A DNA stretch of 64,000 bases from Halorubrum aethiopicum (GTDB taxonomy: Archaea > Halobacteriota > Halobacteria > Halobacteriales > Haloferacaceae). The notes under the pieces were generated by a model. It worked only from the letters and a program-made list of their open reading frames with translations, had not been told where the DNA came from and did not search any database. Location: the NCBI RefSeq assembly GCF_001542905.1, contig NZ_LOAJ01000001.1, positions 2,294,001 through 2,358,000 of the forward strand, written 5' to 3'. This document shows positions 16,910-24,913 of the stretch, in pieces (the first letter of the stretch is position 1; each line of letters starts with the position of its first letter). The position numbers and the translations under genes are program-made.

Positions 16910-17887
16910 TCACGCCTCGTCGAACGCCCGACGGAGGGCGTTCACGCGGGCTTCCCACGTCTCCCGCGAGAGACGCGCCTCGGGCGCGAACGTCTCGTAG
17001 GCGTGGTACGCGCCCGGCCAGAGGTGGAACTCCGTTTCGACCCCGCCGGCGAGCAGCCGCTCCGCGTAGGCCCGCGTCTCGTCGCGGAAGACGTCGTGGG
17101 TCCCGATGTCGAGGTACGTCGGCGGCAGCCCCGAGAGGTTCTCGACCCTCCCCGGCGCGGCGTACGGCGGGAGGTCGTCCGCACCGCTCAGGTCACCGAG
17201 GTACGCCTCCCAGGCCCGAACGTTCATCTCCCGGTCCCAGATGCCGATGTCGGTCACCTGCTCGCTCGACTCGGTGGCGTTCCGGTCGTCGAGCATCGGG
17301 TAGATCAGGTGTTGGTGACACAGGTCCGGCCCGTCCTCGTCGCGCGCGCGGAGCGCCACCGCGGCCGAGAGTCCGCCGCCCGCGCTCTGTCCGCCGATCG
17401 CGATCCGGGAGTCGTCCACGTCGAAGTCCGCGGCGTTTCCCGCGACCCACTCGAGCCCGGCGTAGCAGTCGTCGACGGGGGCCGGATACGGGTGTTCGGG
17501 CGCGAGCCGGTAGTCGACCGAGACCACGACGCAGCCGACCTCGTCGACGAGCCGTTCACAGGTGGGGTCGTCCTGGTCCAGATCGCCCAACACCATGCCG
17601 CCGCCGTGGATCCAGTAGACACACGGCAGCGGTCCCTCCGCGTCGACGGGGCGATAGACGCGGAGCGGGAGGTCCTCATCTCCCGGTCCGGGGACGGTCA
17701 GGTCCTCGGATTCGACACCCGGCCGTTCCGGCATCTCGGCCAGCATCGTCTCCAGCAACTGCGTCATGCGCTCGCGCGTGGCGGGCAGGTCGTCGAAGTC
17801 GACGACGTTCGCGAGCAGGAACTCGTCCGGGATCTCCTCGAGGGCGGCCGCCAGCTCCGGATCCATCGGCGGTAGGTCTCGTGCCAT
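16910..17887 (-). CDS. Alpha/beta hydrolase, hormone-sensitive-lipase family
   Basis: The 325-residue enzyme shows the HSL-type oxyanion motif HGGG at residues 94-97 and the nucleophile elbow GQSAG at 166-170 (Ser168). The Asp in GTHDVFRDE and the His in GAYHAYE complete a likely triad. It should hydrolyse carboxylic esters in the cytoplasm; no signal peptide is present. The N-terminal cap of about 90 residues is normal. The start at 17887 leads directly into the domain. It stands alone on the minus strand. Confidence 0.92.
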   Translation of the reverse strand: MARDLPPMDPELAAALEEIPDEFLLANVVDFDDLPATRERMTQLLETMLAEMPERPGVESEDLTVPGPGDEDLPLRVYRPVDAEGPLPCVYWIHGGGMVLGDLDQDDPTCERLVDEVGCVVVSVDYRLAPEHPYPAPVDDCYAGLEWVAGNAADFDVDDSRIAIGGQSAGGGLSAAVALRARDEDGPDLCHQHLIYPMLDDRNATESSEQVTDIGIWDREMNVRAWEAYLGDLSGADDLPPYAAPGRVENLSGLPPTYLDIGTHDVFRDETRAYAERLLAGGVETEFHLWPGAYHAYETFAPEARLSRETWEARVNALRRAFDEA

Positions 17888-17989
17888 GGTACCGATCGGC
17901 TCGCTGACGCGATAAACGTCGGGATCGATCGGGTAGGTTGCCGCTACGGATCGGTCGGGTCACGGCTCGATCGGAAACGACTCCCCGGC

Positions 17990-18475
17990 CTACGACTCCG
18001 TCAGGTCCACCACCGTCGCGTCCGCCAGGTCGGCGAGTCGGTCGGGGTCGATCGGAAACACCGCGCTCGGGGTTCCCGCCGCCGCGTACACCGTCTCGAA
18101 CGTCCCGAGCGTCGGGTCCATCACGGTCGGGACCGACTCGTCGTGGCAGATCGGCGGGACGCCGCCGATGCTCCAGCCGACGACCTCGCGGATCCGCTCG
18201 GGGTCGCCCATCGAGGCGGACGACGCGCCGAAGTGCTCGGCGACGGCGTCCAGATCGAGGCGGTTCGCGCCGCTCGTGACCGCGGCGACGAGGTCGGCGT
18301 GATCGCCGCCCGAAAGCGAGACGACGATGGTCGAGGCGATCGCCGCGGTCTCACAGCCCACCGCGTCCGCCGCGGCCGCCGCCGTCTTCGTGCCGGCGTC
18401 GAACTCCAGGACCTCGAGGTCCACGCCGTACCGGTCGTTCGCCCGCTCCGCGAACTCCGAGGCTCGCTGATGCAT
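17990..18475 (-). CDS. YbaK/EbsC-type aminoacyl-tRNA editing protein
   Basis: The 161-residue product has the YbaK fold signature: CETAAIASTIVV, then GASSASMGDPERI, GWSIGGVPP and a short C-terminal VFPI segment. Such proteins remove wrongly attached amino acids, mostly from tRNA-Pro or tRNA-Cys. Which substrate applies here is not visible. ATG 18475 was chosen over a start 30 nt upstream because the family helix begins right there. Confidence 0.9.
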   Translation of the reverse strand: MHQRASEFAERANDRYGVDLEVLEFDAGTKTAAAAADAVGCETAAIASTIVVSLSGGDHADLVAAVTSGANRLDLDAVAEHFGASSASMGDPERIREVVGWSIGGVPPICHDESVPTVMDPTLGTFETVYAAAGTPSAVFPIDPDRLADLADATVVDLTES

Positions 18476-18558
18476 GCCGGATCCCGCGCGGTCGCGCGGT
18501 ATCAACCCTCGGGATGCGGTGAACGTCGGACGATCCCGAAGGCGTCACCGCGAGCGTC

Positions 18559-18591
18559 ACCTCACCGCGTCCGCGACCTCACCGCGTCCGC
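18559..18591. repeat. 17-bp tandem duplication at the 3' end of the SBDS gene
   Basis: The unit ACCTCACCGCGTCCGC occurs at 18559-18574 and again at 18576-18591. The second copy contains the stop codon of the SBDS gene, so the first copy is a duplicate of the gene's last codons. Confidence 0.85.
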
Positions 18592-19304
18592 AACTCGTTC
18601 TTGTCCTTGATGACGCGGGCGTCGCCCTCCCCGGAGGTGACCTCGTTGACGAGGTCGTAGAGGTCGTTCTGGAGCCCGGCGGGGAAGGTGAGCACGCCGA
18701 CCCACGAGCCGTCGTTCTGCCACTCCTCGCGCTCGAGGTCGCCGAACTCCCGTATCTGTGCCTGTCCGGAGCCCGCGTAGTCCGCGGGGAGTTGGACCGC
18801 CATCGTCACCTCCTCGAACCGGATGGGGATGACGGGGCGGAGCGCCTCGAGCGCGTCGTCGACCTGGTTCTCGACCGGCTCCATCGGGTCGATCTGGAAG
18901 CCCGCCTCCTCCAGCGCGCGCTCGATCCGCTCCGGCGGGTGCGGCGAGTCGTCCATCTGCGGGTTCACGGCGTTTCGCGTGATCGTGTTCACGAGCTGTC
19001 TGTGCTTTCGCTCCTGCATCTCCTCTCGCTGCTCGGCCGTGATCTGGATCTCGCCGCGCTCGACCACCTGCGGGATGATCTCCAGCGAGTCCGTCGTCCC
19101 GAAGACGGTCTCTAAGTCCTCCTCCGCGGGCCTGTCGCCCCGCGAGGCGTTCTCGAAGACGTCCTCGGCGGCGATCACCTCCTCCAGGTCGCCCTCGAAC
19201 TCGCCGCGTTTCATCGCCAGCGCGGCGTCCGGGTCGATGAGGACCTCGAACCGCTCCCCGTGTGACTCCAGCCTGGCGGTCACCGCCTCGTCGAGTGATA
19301 TCAT
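18579..19304 (-). CDS. Ribosome assembly factor, SBDS family
   Basis: The 241-residue protein is the archaeal SBDS/Sdo1 homologue, which in eukaryotes helps release the anti-association factor eIF6 from the large ribosomal subunit. Visible family segments are GERFEVLIDPDAALAMKRG and DLEEVIAAEDVF in the first domain, then REEMQERKHRQLVNTITRNAVNP, and a ferredoxin-like third domain with IRFEEVTMAVQLP. ATG 19304 gives the normal family length. A T-tract about 27 nt upstream (plus strand 19329-19333) can act as the core promoter of a leaderless mRNA. Confidence 0.95.
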   Translation of the reverse strand: MISLDEAVTARLESHGERFEVLIDPDAALAMKRGEFEGDLEEVIAAEDVFENASRGDRPAEEDLETVFGTTDSLEIIPQVVERGEIQITAEQREEMQERKHRQLVNTITRNAVNPQMDDSPHPPERIERALEEAGFQIDPMEPVENQVDDALEALRPVIPIRFEEVTMAVQLPADYAGSGQAQIREFGDLEREEWQNDGSWVGVLTFPAGLQNDLYDLVNEVTSGEGDARVIKDKNELRTR

Positions 19305-19400
19305 ACGTGACGCTACTACCCCCGCGGTAAAAAGCCTCCCGCGGCGCAGCCGGCGGCGCCGGTCCACGAGGGTCCGCCCGGTGGCTTCACACTAGTTATC

Positions 19401-19420
19401 ACATATATTTATTATATTTG
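19401..19420 (+). promoter_or_regulatory. Strong TATA-like promoter of the 19.4-23.1 kb cassette
   Basis: The 20 bases ACATATATTTATTATATTTG are almost pure A+T. The centre of the box is about 27 nt before the ATG at 19437. This predicts transcription starting at the small leader ORF and not at the GTG of the helix-hairpin-helix gene. Confidence 0.7.
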
Positions 19421-19436
19421 AAGCGTATTCTGCCGG

Positions 19437-19505
19437 ATGGCACCGAAGACGGCGCATCGAGGACTCGAACCGAACGACGAGAACGAACGCGGGTGGCGAC
19501 CGTGA
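19437..19505 (+). CDS. Leader peptide ORF (22 codons) coupled to the next gene
   Basis: ATG at 19437 opens a 22-codon frame that ends at TGA 19503-19505. The peptide starts MAPKTAHRGLE and ends ERGWRP. Its stop overlaps the GTG start (19502-19504) of the helix-hairpin-helix gene as GTGA. The ATG sits where a leaderless transcript from the upstream TATA element would begin. If real, ribosomes would reach the downstream GTG by termination-reinitiation. An alternative is that the leader is not translated and the GTG is reached directly. Confidence 0.45.
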   Translation: MAPKTAHRGLEPNDENERGWRP

Positions 19506-20389
19506 GCGATCCGGACCTCACGGACCTCGACGGCGTCGGCGAGAAGCGGGCCGAACTCCTGCGTCGCCGCGGGTACGCGACCGTCGAGTCGGTGGTGGAC
19601 GCCACCCTCGACGACCTCGTCGAGATCGACGGCATCGGACCGGCGACGGCGACCGACCTCCTCGCGTCCGCGGTGCGGCTGCTGGACACGAGCGAGCCCA
19701 CGGCGGAGACGCCGCGCGTCTCGCGCGTCGGGACCACGTTCCCCCGTTTCGAGCCGGTGACGACGTTCCCGAAACCGCGGATTCCGTTCGCGCGGCCGAC
19801 CCGAACTCCGCCGACCGTCGAGTCCGGATCGGACCGGAAACCTGCCGACTACGACGCCTCACGGCCGCCGGACGACATCATTTCGCGACCGCCGGACGAC
19901 GAGCGCCGACGCGGCGAGAGACGACGGCGGGCCGGCAGCGAGGCGGCGGTCGGCGACGCCGGGACCACGCTCGAGCTCGCGGGCCACCTGCTGGGTCGGG
20001 AGGCTGACCGACGGGGGCGCGTCGGGCATACCCCGATCGATCCCTCGGCGGTCGACGTGAACGTCACCGTCAGGTTCGCGCCCGCGTCCCGGTTCGACGT
20101 CGACGCCGCGGCGACGCTCGCGGAAGCGGGCGTTCCGGCGGCGGCGCTGAAGGCGCTCCCGAAGTTCGAGGACCGCGTTCTCGAACGGCTCGAGGAGGAC
20201 CCGTCGTTCGCCGCCGACGTCGTGGCGTCGCCCGACCTCGTGAGCGAGGCGCTCGATGACGGCGACCCGCTCTCGGACCTGTTCGCGTCGTCCGCCGGCT
20301 CTCCGCGGCGACGCCGTGACGTCGGACTCGCGCCGGTCGGCCTCGCCTCGCTGCGCGTCGGGACCGCCGACGGCCCGGGGGGTGAGTGA
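19502..20389 (+). CDS. Helix-hairpin-helix protein of an unrecognised two-gene cassette
   Basis: The 295-residue product starts with two helix-hairpin-helix motifs: LTDLDGVGEKRAELLRRRG, then LVEIDGIGPATATDLL (roughly residues 6-60). This type of domain binds DNA backbone without sequence preference, as in RadA and UvrC. The middle is Arg/Pro/Asp-rich and probably disordered. The last ~100 residues are predicted helical. A short pattern near residues 233-251 (PSFAADV then PDLV) also occurs near the C-terminus of the next protein. The GTG start was chosen because it overlaps the leader stop and precedes the domain; the GTG at 19493 is also possible. The next gene starts 3 nt after its stop, so the two form an operon. 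Confidence 0.75.
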   Translation: MSDPDLTDLDGVGEKRAELLRRRGYATVESVVDATLDDLVEIDGIGPATATDLLASAVRLLDTSEPTAETPRVSRVGTTFPRFEPVTTFPKPRIPFARPTRTPPTVESGSDRKPADYDASRPPDDIISRPPDDERRRGERRRRAGSEAAVGDAGTTLELAGHLLGREADRRGRVGHTPIDPSAVDVNVTVRFAPASRFDVDAAATLAEAGVPAAALKALPKFEDRVLERLEEDPSFAADVVASPDLVSEALDDGDPLSDLFASSAGSPRRRRDVGLAPVGLASLRVGTADGPGGE

Positions 20390-20392
20390 CCG

Positions 20393-23056
20393 ATGCGAAC
20401 GCCGTACGAAACCGGCGGCTACGACCTGGTCGTTCAGGTGTCCGAGCGGGAGTACAACGACCAGCTCGCGGCGCTGTACGCCGCGGGATCCGACGTGTTT
20501 CCGCCGCAGCTCCGCCGCACGTTCGACGCGCCCGTCGCCGGCGAGGCCAACTTCCTCTTCGACACCCCGTGGATGGCCTTCGAACGGGACCCCCAGACGC
20601 GCCGGGAGGTCGCGCGGTACGATTGGGGGGTCACGGACGCGCAACTCGCCACGACGGGCGACCGGATCACGATGTGTCTGCCGTTCAGCGAGTCCTTCGT
20701 CGCGATCGACGACGGAGCGACGGTGCGCGACCTCGACGGGACGATCCTCGTCCAGGAGTCGGTCGCCGTCCGGACGCCGCCGGCCGACGACGACGCCCGC
20801 GAGGTGGGGCTGGCCTTCGACGGCGGCGTCGACCGCATCGAGGTCGGGTTCACGCCCGAGACGGTCGGACGGCTGAACGACGCCAGCCCGTTCCTCGAGG
20901 CGGTGCTCAGGGCGGTCATCCAGGACGAGGTGACGGAGCTGTTGACGACCGACGTGCGGTGGGTCCCGCTCTCCCCGCAGCCGATCCCGCTCGGCGACGA
21001 CGACGACCCGACGGAGCCGATCGACGTGGAGACAACCCTTCTCCGGACGGGCGAGGACGCGATCGCGTTCCTCCTCCCGACTCGGGCCGCGACCGAGGGG
21101 GACGCGGCCGCCGTGGCGGCGGCGAGCACGACCCCGGAGACGCCGGTGGTCGTGCTCGTCGACGGCGAGACGCTGCTCGGGGACGTCGTCTGTCCCTCGC
21201 TCTCCGAGTCGCTCGACGCCCCCGACGGGGCCTTCGCCCGGCCGTGTCGGCTCACGCGCCCCGTGCCGCTCGACGTCTCGAACGAGGAGGAGATCGACCG
21301 GCTCGCCGTGACCGACCTCGAGGCCCGGATCGCGGACGGACACATCGCGGTTACCGGGGCGTTCGAGGGCGACGGCTCGGCGGAGGGGTTCCCGTTCGAC
21401 GTGGACGGGGACTTCCGGATCCGGGTGTACCTGGAGATCGACGACGGGGCGGTCGACCTCCGCGTCGAGATGGACGACCCGAACGTCAACGTCGACTTCC
21501 CGTGGTACGTCACGCTCGCGGCGCTCGCCCTCGGCGCGATCACGGGCGGTATCGCCGGCGTGATCCTCGCGACCGTCGCCCTCGTCGTCGCCGACGCGAT
21601 CGCGGACGGCGTCGCGAAGAGCATCGGGAAGGACGTGTTCGCGGAGCGACTCGCCGACGTCGATGACCTCTCGATCCCGATCGGGCCGGCCGCGGACGGG
21701 TTCGAGCTCACCGAGCTCGACCTGACGCCCGACGCGCTCGCGATCGGGGGGCGGCCGGTGACGGACGCGGCGCTCCCGGTCGTCGCGCGGTCGGCGCGGC
21801 AGCCGCTCGCGCCCGGAGCCGCGATCGACCTCGACACGGGGACGGTCCGGGCGGGCGTCTTCGAGGGCGCGGACCTCTCGTGGGGGACCGGCCCGAACGG
21901 TCCCGGCCTGTACGCCCGCTCCGCCGCCGTGATGGCTCCGCTCGCCGGCTCCGCCTTCGACGGCCTCACCGTGGTCGACCTCGAGCAGGCGGAGTACGAG
22001 TCCGCGGCCTTTCGGCGCCATCTCCCCGCCTCGCGGGTGCCACGGCGGACGCGGCTGTTCGGCGTCGAGTTCGGCGGCACGGTCGTGATCGCGGTCCAGA
22101 CGAGCGAGAACCGCTACGCGAAGGTCCGCTGTTCGCGGCGCGACGGTCGGCTCCGGCTCGAGTACGTCACCTACGGGCGGCCGACCCCGGAGGTCACGAT
22201 CGAGGAGCTGTCGCGCGTCACCGACTCCCGCGAGATCGAGCGCGGCACGGAGTCGTGGCCCGTCGTGAGCTGTTTCCCCTCCTTCGAGTTCGGCGGGGAG
22301 CGCGTCGGCGGCGGCCTCGAAGTGGAGGACCGATCGGAGGAGTACACGATCGACGAGGTGGCCTATCGGATCACCGCCACGGCTCGCACGCGGCTTCTCG
22401 CCTCGCCGCTCGCGGGCCACGAGTGGACGTTCGCGGGGCGACCGCTCGACGGCCGGGGTTCGTTCGCCCACGAGGGCGCGACCGTCACGTACGACGTGGC
22501 GGGCGCGACCTGCGTCCTCGAGACCGAACGGGGTGCGGGGCTCTCGGGGCACCTCTCGGTGACGGTCGCCGACGACCGCGGGCTCACGGTCGCCGACCGC
22601 GAGTGGCTCGCGTACCCCGCGACGCGAAAGACCGGCGGGATCCCGCCGGGGGCCGTCCGGGAGGCGAGCGACGAGATAGCGCGCTGTGCCGGTCCGCCGC
22701 GACGGTTCCCGCCGGACGGCCCGGGCGGGTTCGGCGGCCCGGGCGCGGACCCGGACCCGATCCCCCCGTGGGCGCTGGACGAACTCACCCAGCCCGGCCG
22801 GCTCGCCGGGGAGGTCGGGACGGACCCCGAGGTGCTCGACCGTCTCCTCGGGGAACTCGCGACGACGGACGGACGGACGACCCCGCGGACGGGGGGTCAC
22901 GACCGCGTCGGCCCCGGAGAGCCGGCGATCGATCCCGCCCGACCCGCCGTCCGCCTCGACCGCGGCCGCCTCGACGAACTCGCGCTCGACGAGCGGTCGC
23001 TCCGGGCCGCGCTCGAGCGCGGCGGGCTCTCGGTGACCGATCCGGACCGGATGTGA
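20393..23056 (+). CDS. Large protein of unknown function with a central hydrophobic hairpin
   Basis: I do not recognise a known family over the 887 residues. The N-terminus reads YDLVVQVSEREYNDQLAALY, faintly like TULIP/P47-type lipid-binding proteins. Around residues 368-405 there is one hydrophobic hairpin: PWYVTLAALALGAITGGIAG followed by VILATVALVVADAIADGVA. A later beta-rich region has TSENRYAKVR and LEYVTYG. The last ~150 residues are Pro/Gly-rich and then helical. There is no signal peptide. The start ATG has a good ribosome-binding site, GGGGGTGA (20378-20385), and lies 3 nt after the upstream gene. Its partner has DNA-binding motifs. A hydrophobic-ligand-binding role is only a weak guess. 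Confidence 0.85.
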   Translation: MRTPYETGGYDLVVQVSEREYNDQLAALYAAGSDVFPPQLRRTFDAPVAGEANFLFDTPWMAFERDPQTRREVARYDWGVTDAQLATTGDRITMCLPFSESFVAIDDGATVRDLDGTILVQESVAVRTPPADDDAREVGLAFDGGVDRIEVGFTPETVGRLNDASPFLEAVLRAVIQDEVTELLTTDVRWVPLSPQPIPLGDDDDPTEPIDVETTLLRTGEDAIAFLLPTRAATEGDAAAVAAASTTPETPVVVLVDGETLLGDVVCPSLSESLDAPDGAFARPCRLTRPVPLDVSNEEEIDRLAVTDLEARIADGHIAVTGAFEGDGSAEGFPFDVDGDFRIRVYLEIDDGAVDLRVEMDDPNVNVDFPWYVTLAALALGAITGGIAGVILATVALVVADAIADGVAKSIGKDVFAERLADVDDLSIPIGPAADGFELTELDLTPDALAIGGRPVTDAALPVVARSARQPLAPGAAIDLDTGTVRAGVFEGADLSWGTGPNGPGLYARSAAVMAPLAGSAFDGLTVVDLEQAEYESAAFRRHLPASRVPRRTRLFGVEFGGTVVIAVQTSENRYAKVRCSRRDGRLRLEYVTYGRPTPEVTIEELSRVTDSREIERGTESWPVVSCFPSFEFGGERVGGGLEVEDRSEEYTIDEVAYRITATARTRLLASPLAGHEWTFAGRPLDGRGSFAHEGATVTYDVAGATCVLETERGAGLSGHLSVTVADDRGLTVADREWLAYPATRKTGGIPPGAVREASDEIARCAGPPRRFPPDGPGGFGGPGADPDPIPPWALDELTQPGRLAGEVGTDPEVLDRLLGELATTDGRTTPRTGGHDRVGPGEPAIDPARPAVRLDRGRLDELALDERSLRAALERGGLSVTDPDRM

Positions 23057-23125
23057 CCGGTCCGCCGGGACGGACCCCGCGTCTCACGGGTGCGGGCCCG
23101 GCGTCGACGTGACCGGGACGGGACG

Positions 23126-23299
23126 CTACTCCCACTCCTCGCGACACGCCTCGCTACAGAAGTGTCGTCGCTCGACCACATCGTCCTCGACCCACGTCAC
23201 CGTCCGCCTCTCGACGCCGAGCGCGGGCTCCCCGCAGGACGCACACCGGGGCGCGGACTCCTCGTCCTCCTCGCCGAGATCGGATGTCGGATCCACCAT
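23126..23299 (-). CDS. Small zinc-finger protein
   Basis: The 57-residue product has CASCGEPA in its middle and FCSEACREEW at its end. The CxxC and CxxxC pairs are spaced as in TRASH/MYM-like zinc fingers, which in archaea are often linked to metal handling. An acidic N-terminus of about 17 residues precedes the finger. ATG 23299 was chosen because it leaves the finger alone; the open frame extends upstream without any recognisable domain. Confidence 0.82.
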   Translation of the reverse strand: MVDPTSDLGEEDEESAPRCASCGEPALGVERRTVTWVEDDVVERRHFCSEACREEWE

Positions 23300-23376
23300 A
23301 CCCGCCCGTGGGCTCGCGGCCACTTGAACCCGCGAAGCGCGGCAGTTCTGGCCGGGCGGCGGTCGTCGCTCCGTGC

Positions 23377-24825
23377 TCACTCCGCGCCGACGGTCGGGTG
23401 CGCCACGTCGAGTTCGACGTTCGCGTCCGGGTCGTCGATCGCCCGTTCGCGGCCGTCGGGCCAGCGCACGACGACGCGTTCCGGCTTCGCGTCCCCGAGT
23501 CCGAAGTGCGCGATCGGCTCCGTCTGGCAGAGGTAGCCGCCGCCGGCGTCGATCACGCGCCGCTGGGTTCCGCCGCCCGCGACGCGGAGCCGCACGGTCG
23601 CCCCGCGTGCCGGCGCGCCCTGCGGCGTCGTCGGACGGACGCGGAGCCAGCCGTTGTCGGCCGCGCCGGGCGCGGCGTACACCGAGATCGGCTGGGCCGC
23701 GACCTCCCCGTGGACGACGACGAGCTCGAGGACGCCGTCGCCGTCGAGGTCGGCGGCGACCGCGCCCGTGCCGAACCCCGTCGGCTCGGCCGCCGCGCCG
23801 ACGTCGCCGGGGACCCAGCGGGGTTCGGTCGCGTCGCCGTCGTCGGCACCGGCGGACCCCGCTCGGCCCCCCCGACCGTCCGCGACCGGGTCGACCCGCT
23901 CGAACAGCCGGCTGGCCTCGCCGAAGCCGTTACAGAACAGCTCCTGTCTCCCGTCGTTGTCGAAGTCGGCGGCGACCACTGACCGGACGCCCTCCGCCGC
24001 GCGAAGCGCCGACGGGGCGACGTCGCGGTACCGTCCCTCGGCGTCGGCCCTGAGCAGCCGGCTGTGACCCTCCCAGTTGCCGACCGCGAGCGCGAACGAC
24101 CCGCCCTCGTCGACCAGCGCGACGCCGCGCGCGTCGCCCGCGGGGTCGGCGAGGTCGGGCCCGCCGTCGACCGCCTCGTAGTGGCCCCCCTCGTTGCGGA
24201 ACAGCCGGTTCGGTCCGGCCTCGACGCCGACGAACAGGTCGGTTCCCTCCGAACAGAGCGGGCCGGGCAGCAGCGACCGGCAGCCGTCCTCGACCGCCAG
24301 CCCGACCGCGTCGGCCATGTCGGAGGCCTCGCCGTCGTCGCCGAGCTCGTAGAACGCGAGCGGCGCGCCGTAGCTGGCGACGGCGACGCCGTAGCGGCCG
24401 GTCCCGAGGCGGTCGAGCGCGGCGACGGAGCGGCCGGCCCGGAAGTTGAGCCGGTCGGCGTTGACGGGCAGCGCGAAGGTGTCGGTCCACCGGTAGGCCT
24501 CCGCCTCCAGCCGGTCGAGGAGGAGGTCGGAGTCGCCGGCGACGCCGACGCTGTTGGCGCAGTTGTGGACGTATATCTCCTCGCAGCCGTCGGCGTCGAC
24601 GTCGGCCGCGCACACGCCCATCGCGTGTCTGTCGCCGTCGGCGACGATGCCGCAGGCGGTGTCGGAAAACCTCGCCGGTCCGCCGTCCTCGCGGGCGTAC
24701 AGCCGGTTCGGCTCCCCGTATCCGGCGACGAAGACCAGCGGCCCGTCCCGACCGGGCGTCACGGCGACGCCGTACCCGCGAACCGGGTCGGCGTCGGCGA
24801 GCAGATCGGAACGGTCCGCGAACAT
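23377..24825 (-). CDS. FG-GAP/ASPIC-UnbV repeat protein (CRTAC1-like)
   Basis: The 482-residue protein has beta-propeller-type repeats with calcium-like loops DVDADGCEE, DFDNDGRQE and DLDGDGVLE. The C-terminal ~100 residues form an ASPIC/UnbV domain with GARGATVRLRV-like strands and WPDGRERAI. In other organisms these proteins are usually exported and bind calcium, but here no signal peptide is seen. Another domain seems not to be attached. Function is not known. The gene stands alone between the small zinc-finger gene and the DICT gene. Confidence 0.87.
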   Translation of the reverse strand: MFADRSDLLADADPVRGYGVAVTPGRDGPLVFVAGYGEPNRLYAREDGGPARFSDTACGIVADGDRHAMGVCAADVDADGCEEIYVHNCANSVGVAGDSDLLLDRLEAEAYRWTDTFALPVNADRLNFRAGRSVAALDRLGTGRYGVAVASYGAPLAFYELGDDGEASDMADAVGLAVEDGCRSLLPGPLCSEGTDLFVGVEAGPNRLFRNEGGHYEAVDGGPDLADPAGDARGVALVDEGGSFALAVGNWEGHSRLLRADAEGRYRDVAPSALRAAEGVRSVVAADFDNDGRQELFCNGFGEASRLFERVDPVADGRGGRAGSAGADDGDATEPRWVPGDVGAAAEPTGFGTGAVAADLDGDGVLELVVVHGEVAAQPISVYAAPGAADNGWLRVRPTTPQGAPARGATVRLRVAGGGTQRRVIDAGGGYLCQTEPIAHFGLGDAKPERVVVRWPDGRERAIDDPDANVELDVAHPTVGAE

Positions 24826-24913
24826 GACCGCCCGTCACCGCCCAGGGGTAATGAACGCACGGGTTGGAGCCGCCGCCGAAGCGGTCGGTCGATCGCTCGG
24901 TCCCGCCGCGGCG

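Noticed and set aside
19859-22900. 1013-residue open frame on the minus strand
   Set aside because: It is antisense to the helix-hairpin-helix and 887-residue genes, is Arg/Gly/Pro-rich as expected of a shadow frame in GC-rich DNA, and shows no domain.
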